Shown here in pieces: positions 58,201-64,000 of a stretch of 64,000 nucleotides of DNA. Where the stretch lies: assembly GCF_000372725.1 (NCBI RefSeq), contig NW_005197273.1:242341-306340 (forward strand), given 5' to 3'. A model generated the notes under the pieces. It was not told the origin of the DNA. It saw nothing but the letters and a program-made list of their open reading frames with translations, and searched no databases. The number at the start of each line of letters is the position of its first letter. Within the stretch, counting starts at the first letter, position 1. A program made the translations under genes and the position numbers. Origin of the DNA: Emiliania huxleyi CCMP1516. Its lineage: Eukaryota > Haptophyta > Isochrysidales > Noelaerhabdaceae.

Positions 58201-59804
58201 GCTCGAGGACCTGGTCAGCAGGTGGGTTCGATACTGTGGAGGTATGGTACACGTGAGCTCTGCTGCGTAGGCTCGAGGACCTGGTCAGCAGGTGGGTTCG
58301 ATACTGTGGAGGTATGGTACACGTGATCTCGTGCTGCTGCGTAGGCTCGAGGACCTGGTCAGCAGGTGAGTTCGATACTGTGGAGGTATGGTACACGTGA
58401 GCTCTGCTGCGTAGGCTCGAGGACCTGGTCAGCAGGTGGGGGGATCGATCGTTCGAGGAGAGCAGCACCTCGCCGTGGCTCGCACATGAACCCAACTCGC
58501 TTGCACTCACTTCTCAGCATCGCTGCGTGCATAAACAGGAGCAGCACTCGCTGGCGCGTGCGCTGCACCGCACGCCGCCCGTCAACGGCACCAAGCTTCT
58601 CTACTACAAGCTCAACGACTCGTGGGAGCCCAAGCGGCAAGAGGTGCCACGCGCGGCTCGGTTTCTTTTTTCTCGACGCACGGGTCTGCTCTCTAGGTCC
58701 CAAACGGCAAGATGTGGTGCACGGATTGATTCGCCGAGATGAGCCGAGACTACAATGAACTCGCCAGTGGTCGGGAGCTCGGCGCCAGCCGCATGCGCGA
58801 GAGAGGAAGCTGCTTCGAGCGCACTCTCAAGCAGCTAGAGCTATGTGGAGGATGGCGCCCGCCGTTTGTTGATGTTGGCATGGAGGAGTGCTTCCTTACC
58901 AATCAATTAGGTGGAGCATGGCGCCCGCCGCATACTCCAAGGAGGCCGCGTATGCAGTGCACTGCAACTGGAACAAGGGCAACAAGAAGGGGCGGCGGAT
59001 GCGCGACCTGCTCTGGTTCATTGTCGGTTATCAAACAATAATGAATGTTTAATAATCAATAGGCGGCTGATGCGCGACCTGCTCTGGTGGCTAGACGAGG
59101 CGGACCAGCGGTGCGGGAGTCGGGCTCGCTGGCTGCGGCCCATCACTTTCTTCTCACTTGTGATGGTGGTGATTATCAGGTGCGTGCCGCAGCTTGTCCG
59201 GCTGGCTCCACCACTCTCCCCTTGCTGTGACTGTGATTGTGATTCTATTCTTCAAGGTGCGTCCCGCAGTTCGACCCGCTCGAGAATGGATGCCGGCAGT
59301 GGTGCGTGCCGATCATGTACTGCAAGGCGCCGATCGCTAGCGCGCACCGGTCCTTGCGTTTGGGAGTTGTGGCCGCATATGGGAAGACGTGGGGAGAGAT
59401 GGGGAGAGATGGGGAGAGATGGGAGCCGCCACGGGGGTTCCTCGTAGGGTGTGGGGATGCGAGCGAGAGCGCCTCGGTGTTGCATATCTCCCCATATCTC
59501 CCCATATCTGCCCATGATGCGAGCGAGAGCGCCTCGGTGTTGCCCGCACCAGCGCGTGCAAGAGATGGTTGATCCACCTCGCCATGCCTGCAAGGCCGAC
59601 GCGCGGCGCGGCGAGCCGGGCTGCGAGTACATCGCTTGCGACGCGATGCGCTCGAAACGCGAGATGAGCCGAGATTGCCCGAGATTGCCCGAGGTTGTCC
59701 GAGATCGCCCAAGCTTGCCTGCGACGCGATGATCCAGACGCGCGCCCAGCGCGGCGCGAGACGGAGGTGAGGCAGCCGCCGTTCACACCCGCGCTTATGA
59801 GCAG
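55201..59804 (+). CDS. Nucleotide-diphospho-sugar transferase (PF03407-type), with many tiny exons
   Basis: ATG 55201 opens a signal sequence ('MAPLLLLLAATNALKNRS'). Exons then read 'VTLDETMTSLVDPLVAARAR' and 'FVPFLKNLLCSMDRVRVSNW' (to 55575), 'VVIALDNSTCAPIRGGFG' (55741), 'ASYRTAKIIRL' (three versions), 'MQRPMWMRHLLSRGYSV' (56037), the DxD-containing 'LQCDLDVVWLRDPFPLF' (56449), 'AAADVLVHSEGGHGYG' and 'YNAGFYFARPTRAADAFMEF' (56841). After the 70/74-bp array come 'EQHSLARALHRTPPVNGTKL' (58542), 'VPNGKMWC' (58686), 'YAVHCNWNKGNKKGRRMRDL' (58950) and a Cys-rich end 'CVPQFDPLENGCRQWC' (59260). The order matches the PF03407 family (N-terminal strand, DxD, NAGFYFAR, DQ/EQ helix, xHxNW). The C-terminal limit is uncertain. 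It would act in the Golgi. Nearly every intron has a duplicated edge. Confidence 0.75.
55855..56037 (+). repeat. Exon present three times in tandem, each with its own AT-rich intron
   Basis: About 45 bp ('gccagctaccgcacggccaa' with flanks) at 55855-55900, 55925-55970 and 55994-56037. The spacers are 23-26 nt, AT-rich, ending 'actag' or 'caccag'. Copy 3 diverges most and continues into the next coding sequence. Confidence 0.9.
56052..56302 (+). repeat. 35-bp exon end present four times with GGGGAGATAT spacers
   Basis: 'ggatgaggcacctcctctcg' plus 15 bp at 56052-56086, 56118-56152, 56194-56228 and 56268-56302. Copies 3 and 4 share a substitution (gagaca), so duplication was stepwise. The spacers are 3-4 units of the 10-mer. 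Confidence 0.95.
56406..56448 (+). other. Hairpin intron end (introner-like), 43 nt
   Basis: GTGAAGAGGCGCGGATCACAC... to CCGTGCAACAG, followed by GTGCTGCAGTGCGACC, which opens the DxD exon. Frame supports the acceptor. Confidence 0.55.
56533..56710 (+). repeat. Exon-edge triplication with one hairpin introner and one 10-mer spacer
   Basis: 'gctcgtccakTccgaaggcg' (k = t/g) plus 'gccacgggt' is at 56535-56563, 56607-56635 and 56678-56706. The first spacer is a complete hairpin introner (56568-56604, GTGAACAGC...GTGAATAG). The second is cccgtatctcc units. Confidence 0.9.
57042..58440 (+). repeat. 70/74-bp tandem array, about 19 units, each with CAG|GTGGGT
   Basis: A unit of 70 bp (or 74 with an extra gtgc) containing 'gctcgaggacctggtcagca' and 'ggtgggttcgatactgtgga'. 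Every unit holds tcagcag|gtgggt, a ready-made splice junction, and the first unit starts in coding-like sequence (gagctgctgctgcgtaggct). It lies in the transferase gene between the NAGFYFAR exon and the EQH exon. Confidence 0.95.
59767..59804 (+). other. Hairpin intron (introner-like), 38 nt
   Basis: GTGAGGCAGCCGCCGTTCACACC... to TTATGAGCAG, followed by GCGCGCC. The structure is weaker than in other family members. Confidence 0.4.
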
Positions 59805-60162
59805 GCGCGCCGCCGTGGCACGAGATGGCATTTGGCGGGTGCACGAACGAGGCGGAATCGACGGCGCTCAACGTGAGCAGCGGCAGGCCCCGCCACGCCG
59901 CCCACCACGCCCACTGGATCCAGCGGCACCGCCTCGGGCGCCACGGCGGGGCGGCGGAGGTGGCGAGGGGGCGGAGGGCGGCCGAGCGGAACGACGGGCG
60001 AAGACTGCTGTAAATCGATCGTGGGGGCGCGTTTTTTTTGCGAACAAACAACTCTGGATCGGATGCGCCGCATTTCGTCTAATGCGTGGGCGACGTAGCT
60101 CTGTAAGGGAAACGGCTTATTGTACGCCGCGCCTTGCAGCCGCAGATCTGCTGCCGCGCGGA

Positions 60163-60330
60163 ATGGCGTCGTCGGAGCTCCTCTCGTGGGAGAGCCTCGT
60201 TCGCGCGGGCCGCCTCTCGCGTGCCCTCGACAAGGAGGACCCCGTGAACGCGCCCGCACTGCGCAAGCTACGGATAAGCGGCCTCTTGCCGGCGGCGGAA
60301 CCGTACACGCTGCGCATCTGGATGCCGTGA
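60163..60330 (+). CDS. Small ORF, possibly last exon of an unrecognised gene
   Basis: 'MASSELLSWESLVRAGRLSR' to 'LLPAAEPYTLRIWMP', TGA at 60328-60330, 55 residues. The composition looks coding. The frame is open upstream to 59695, so it could be the end of the preceding transferase gene or of a separate gene. Confidence 0.35.
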   Translation: MASSELLSWESLVRAGRLSRALDKEDPVNAPALRKLRISGLLPAAEPYTLRIWMP

Positions 60331-60660
60331 GTGAACACTCCCAGATAGTCCCTCTGTCGATCGTCGCGCGCCCCTCCCGCCATCGGGACCAGCGCGATGC
60401 CGTGCCTCCGGATTCACCCCGCGCTCGCCTCGTCGCATCTGCGTCGCATCAGCCAGGAGCCTGCCGGCGACATGTCTATAGACATGTCCACGGCGTGTCC
60501 GTCCGCAGGTGCTCCTGCGGCGGCTGCGTGGTACCGCTTAAGATAAAGGCCGGCTGTCCCCGCACCACATGCGTCCTCGTCTGGAATGAGGTGACTTCCG
60601 AGAGTAGTTCCAAGAAGCTCCCACCGCTCGAGGAAACTCGCGAATGCCAGCTCGGTTCCC

Positions 60661-61494
60661 GTGCCACCCCCATCCCTTCGACGTCGGACGTTCCGTCTCC
60701 GCTCACAGGATACCAAGAGGTGCAAGCTCGATCTGAGCGGGCTCGCACCCACAGCAGCTGACGCGCCGGCGCCAGCAGCAGCCGCGGCTGTGCCTGGCGG
60801 CACGCAGCCCCCACCTACGTGCAACGCCACGGAGGAGGGTGCCGCTCCGTCATTGGCAGCATTCGCCGTGCGCGAGGCTGGCGATGTCGGCGGTGCTAGC
60901 GAGATCGACGGAGGCGGCGGAGGTTGCCGCGATGATGGTGGAGGGCGAGTGCCCAGGGCGGCAGCAGCATCGGAGTCAACAGTGGCAGAGCCTCTGGTGG
61001 CGGAGGCAGAGGGGCTTAGGCTGCACTTGTCCAACAACAACCGCACCGGCTACAGGGGCGTTCACAAGCACTCCTGTGGCCGTTTCCAGGCGCAACACAG
61101 TGTGGGCGGGAGGGAGGTCTACTTGGGCACCTTCGACACGGAGGTGGAGGCGGCGGTGGCCTATGCGCGGGCGGTCGGCGAGCCCACGGCAGTGGTGGCG
61201 GAGGCGGAGGGCCTGCGCTTGCACCTCTCCAGCAACAGCACCGGATACAAGGGCGTGTTCAAGCACCACGATGGGCGGCGCTTCCGTTTGCAGCGTTTCG
61301 TGGGCGGAAAGGCGATTGGCTGCGGCACTTTCGACACGGCTGTGGAGGCAGCGGTGGCCTACGCACGGGACGTCGGTGAGGCGGCGGGCGGGGCGGCGGC
61401 ATCGGATTCGAGCGCGACGCTGAACCCACATGCGGCGTTTTGGGCGACAAAACAGCGCTGTGACCGCGAAGTGGCGGTGGACATGCTCCCATGA
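60661..61494 (+). CDS. Twin AP2-domain DNA-binding protein
   Basis: The frame is open from about 60660 (GTG, no good ATG, so probably 5' incomplete or spliced upstream) to the TGA at 61492-61494. Residues about 118-180 and 182-243 are two AP2/ERF-type domains, each introduced by 'VAEAEGLRLHLS': 'NRTGYRGVHKHSCGRFQAQH' with 'YLGTFDTEVEAAVAYARAV', and 'STGYKGVFKHHDGRRFRLQR' with 'GCGTFDTAVEAAVAYARDV'. The N-terminus is Ala/Pro/Gly-rich. The duplicated lead-in shows an internal duplication. Presumably a transcription factor or homing-type DNA-binding protein. The last about 20 codons (from 61432) lie inside dispersed repeat E, so the native C-terminus may have been replaced. Confidence 0.75.
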   Translation: MPPPSLRRRTFRLRSQDTKRCKLDLSGLAPTAADAPAPAAAAAVPGGTQPPPTCNATEEGAAPSLAAFAVREAGDVGGASEIDGGGGGCRDDGGGRVPRAAAASESTVAEPLVAEAEGLRLHLSNNNRTGYRGVHKHSCGRFQAQHSVGGREVYLGTFDTEVEAAVAYARAVGEPTAVVAEAEGLRLHLSSNSTGYKGVFKHHDGRRFRLQRFVGGKAIGCGTFDTAVEAAVAYARDVGEAAGGAAASDSSATLNPHAAFWATKQRCDREVAVDMLP

Positions 61495-62472
61495 TGCCGA
61501 CGCGGCGCCGGAGTGGCCGGCGCTGCTCGCCGCGACCACGACGGCTACTCTGATACTCCGGGCCGACCCGTCCTACCCGACGGTGGCACTCTTCCACGTC
61601 TCGCTCACGCTGAGAAAAATTCTATGACTATGGTAAGGTAAGGTAAGGTAAACTTCTCCACACACACGAGGTGGTGGGGCAAGGGGGGGGCATCTCCACG
61701 TCTGACGACAGGAGCCCCACGGCATTCAAAGTGCAAGGCCCAGTGCGCGTGGGTGAGCGGTGTGTGTGTGTGTGTGTGTCATGATGTCTTCTGGCGGGTC
61801 CTGGTCCATCACACTCGGCTCGGGTAGTCGTCCAGCTAGCAGTTGCTCCATCGCCTCCCATTCCTCGTCGCTCTCCCTTCTTCCTGCGCACCTCTTCGTC
61901 GCCCCAGCAATGGCGCGTACAGCGAGCGCCTGGGCTTCGCACTCTGCGGTGTGGGCGAGTGTCCGCCTCCTTGACTTCGGTGGCGTCCATCGTAGCGCCT
62001 TGAGCACGTCCGCCGCGCCTTTCCTCATCTCCCGGTAGTGCTCCCTCCTCTCTCCCTTCACCGCCTCGCACTCGGCGCATAGGACGTGCCTAGTGTTAGC
62101 TATTGTCCTGCAACATCCAGGATGCCAACAACCTTCAGCCCCATCGGCACACGCTCCTCCTCCCTCCTCGTCCCACCCGTCCTGCCACGCCTCTGCCTCT
62201 AGGCTGGCCCTCCATCGCCTCCCGTGCTCTATACCTCGGGTCTGTCCCGTCCGCATGCCGTGTACCAGCCTTAGCCTCGCCTTCTCCCCGCAGGCCTCGG
62301 GCTGGCGCTGGGTCGATTTTGGACTATGTACGGCGCGTGCAGCAGAGTCACCGACGAGTCGGTCCGCGCGACTCCTCGTGTCCCGTACCGTTCTCACACA
62401 TCCATAAACTCACTTTGGCCTCACTGAAGCGATGCCTGAATCCTTAATCCTCGGATTTTAGATATTAGGACG
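61432..62472 (+). mobile_element. Repeat E copy split by a nested insertion (61625-62336)
   Basis: 61432-61624 and 62337-62472 together match 26330-26668 in reverse complement. The break falls after 'gctgagaaaaattct' and before 'cgtgcagcagagtc'. The roughly 710-bp insert begins with dispersed repeat A (61632-61726) and a GT run (61765-61780). It contains a minus-strand open frame with 'ECEAVKGERREHYREMRKGA' and 'DEEWEAMEQLLAGRLPEP' (about 62330-61800), which looks like an element-encoded protein piece. Confidence 0.7.
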
Positions 62473-62870
62473 CTGCGGACCCTCTACTTAAAATAGGGCA
62501 CGCCCCGGGCCCCGGGCCGAGCACCGCGCTTAAGGCTTCACGCTCGCCACCGCACGCTGTGTTGGGTCGCTCAGGACAGCTCTCTCCCCACAGCACACAC
62601 CACCCCGACCCCTTCTCTGTAAAATATCCTAGGAAGCGGCCGCTCCGGACGTGCTCACGTAGCCACACTAACGTACAATTCATGGCGCTCCGCTCTCTCC
62701 GGCGCGAGAGCCGAGACGCGTGAGCCGAGGACTCCGCGTGACGCAGTCGACGCGGCGGCAAAGGAGCGACTCGTGGAGACGCTCGAGCGCAGAGCGACTC
62801 CCTGCAGCTCCCCCCGTGGTCCGACTGCACAGCATACCCCACCTCGGACCACGTATTATGAGCCACGACG
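62473..62870. other. No clear gene
   Basis: A 149-codon minus frame exists (62911-62465) without recognisable motifs. Composition and flanking repeats suggest element remains. Confidence 0.25.
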
Positions 62871-62879
62871 TACACTCCC

Positions 62880-64000
62880 ACTCTCTGCTTTGTGCCACGA
62901 CCGCCCCCCATCTCCCGCGCCCGTCATCCGAGTACGCGAGGGCGAGGCCCCCAACCTCCCGCGCCCGCCTGCGCCCCCGCGTCCGCCTCCCACTCCAGCT
63001 GCAGCGCGGCCATGGAGTAGGCCGCGGAGTTGGCCTAGAGCCTCGGGTGGCCTCGGGTGACCTGGGGTGTGATCTCGGGGAATCTCGGGTCGAAGTCCTC
63101 CTGTGGCAATGCAAGTCAGGCCTGCTCCGCACGCAGAGCGGCACGTCGCGCCTCCTACCCAGAGGTGACCCGAGATCGCCCGAGATCACCCGAGATCGGC
63201 CGAGATCGCCCGAGATCGCCCGAGATCGCGCCTCCTCGTCCCTGGCGGCGGCGTCATCCAACGCCCTGCGCAGCTCAGCCGCGTAATCCTCCTCCTCCTC
63301 CTCCTCCTCCTCCTCCTCCTCCTCCCCCTCCCCCTCCTCCGCCGCCGCCGCCGTGGGTGCACTTGCCCTTGCGAGGCCTCCGCCAGACTTGCCTCCGAGC
63401 CCGACTGCGCGCAAGGCGCGTAGCAGCGCGCCCGCCGCCGGCGCGGCGTCCTATTCACACTCGCGCGGCGGCGTCCTCTGTGAAGACGCCGTCGAGTGGC
63501 TCGGCGCCTCCCAGATCTCCCCAGATCTCCCCCTACCCCCCCCTTGCCCCCCCTTAACTCCCCCCTTCACTCCCCATATGCCGTTGAGACGATCGGACAG
63601 GCTGATCGGCTAGGACCACTATCAGCGCAGGTAGCATGTGTCGCGAAAGAGGGTGTTTGTTCTTGCACTCCCAGCCCCATATCTCCCCGTATCTCCCCGT
63701 ATCTAGCGGCGCGGCGCCTCCTCGCTCACGCCGAGTGCCCCCTTGGCCTCCAGCAGCGAGCGGCGCCTGTCGGTGGCGGCACGACCCCCGCCCCCACCTC
63801 CGCCCCCACCCCCACCTCCGCCTCCGCCTCCGCCTCCGCCTCCTCCTCCTCCGCCTCCCCCGCCACCTCCCCCTCCCCCTCCCCCACCGCCACCGCCACC
63901 GCCGGCTAACAGCCTGTCGGGTAGCCAGCCCCGGCCCTCCCCCCCCTCCTCCTCTACCACCTCCCCCTCCTCCTCTACCACCTCCCCCTCCTCCTCTACC
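62880..64000 (-). CDS. Hypothetical Gly/Glu-rich protein, partial at right edge
   Basis: Minus-strand pieces: an exon entering from the right edge ('VVEEEGGEGRGWLPDRLLAG', a long Gly run, then 'RRRSLLEAKGALGVSEEAPR', to 63703); after a hairpin-type acceptor (ctattcac at about 63451 = GTGAATAG), 'LLRALRAVGLGGKSGGGLAR' with a Glu run and 'YAAELRRALDDAAARDEEA' (63446-63225); then, after gatctcggg-type 10-mers, 'AAYSMAALQLEWEADAGAQA' (about 63030-62960). Family unknown. The introns show the same repeat types as elsewhere. Confidence 0.4.

Noticed and set aside
57042-58440. Direct-repeat array considered as a CRISPR array or as tRNA-like genes (GGTTCGATAC resembles a B box)
   Set aside because: There are no unique spacers, the host is eukaryotic and no cas genes are present. 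The units cannot fold as tRNA, and the box-like word is part of a 70-bp minisatellite.

Overview
This is a nuclear eukaryotic segment, very GC-rich and crowded with simple-sequence arrays. Genes are split into many short exons by very short introns. The gene content (paired F-box/RCC1-repeat proteins, an exostosin, several other secretory-pathway glycosyltransferases, a twin-AP2 protein, copia pieces) and the base composition suggest a unicellular alga, most likely a haptophyte of the Prymnesium/Chrysochromulina/Emiliania type. A pelagophyte or dinoflagellate cannot be excluded from sequence alone. I saw no prokaryotic operons, rRNA genes or CRISPR arrays. Spliced genes are given as spans. Exon joins were inferred by eye from reading frame and family similarity, not from transcripts.

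Layout. 0-1.5 kb: a spliced minus-strand gene running off the left edge. 1.7-4.4 kb: an NAD(P)-binding SDR/NmrA-like gene. 4.6-9.4 kb: dispersed repeats, small ORFs and a hypothetical acidic-protein gene. 9.5-11.9 kb: a VTT-domain (TVP38/TMEM64/DedA-like) membrane protein. 12.2-13.5 kb: an unrecognised minus gene. 13.8-16.4 kb: CA microsatellites and a 647-codon ORF with a 16-bp repeat. 16.6-20.5 kb: an exostosin-like glycosyltransferase. 21.3-24.2 kb: an MTH1-like Nudix domain followed in frame by a glyoxalase-like domain. 24.3-25.1 kb: a copia-related repeat and the C-terminal half of aspartate dehydrogenase (AspDH). 27.7-32.2 kb: a 1517-codon ORF with O-fucosyltransferase-like and DUF616-like domains. 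33.3-33.8 kb: the N-terminal half of AspDH. 34.1-35.9 kb: a PhyH-like oxygenase and a hypothetical exon. 36.2-37.7 kb: a copia reverse transcriptase. 38.5-41.3 kb: an intron-rich F-box/RCC1 gene. 41.4-43.5 kb: a proline-rich membrane ORF. 43.7-47.4 kb: a sialate O-acetylesterase. 47.6-49.2 kb: a GT microsatellite and a tandem array of truncated gene 3' ends with a small inserted element. 49.8-53.6 kb: three intronless ORFs, including a second RCC1 gene. 55.2-59.8 kb: a nucleotide-diphospho-sugar transferase. 60.2-64 kb: a small ORF, the AP2 gene, nested repeats and a partial minus gene.

The most striking signal is in the introns. At more than 25 places in at least eight unrelated genes, 18-46 bp of exon edge is repeated two to four times on either side of, and within, an intron. 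The spacers come from a few recurring families: GGGGAGATAT-type 10-mers, CCGAGAT-type 11-mers, TCCACGACAC 10-mers, AT-rich spacers, and a 37-43 nt hairpin intron that starts GTGAAC/GCGAAC and ends TGTGAACAG. Many of these introns appear to use GC donors, with the intron and the following exon both beginning GC. This looks like recent, repeated intron gain (introner-like insertion or microduplication repair) and is the best candidate here for an undescribed system. Other notable items are AspDH split by about 8.3 kb holding a large same-strand gene, a telomere-like array inside an intron, a 70/74-bp array in which every unit carries CAG|GTGGGT, and a recurrent motif upstream of three genes, two of them intronless.
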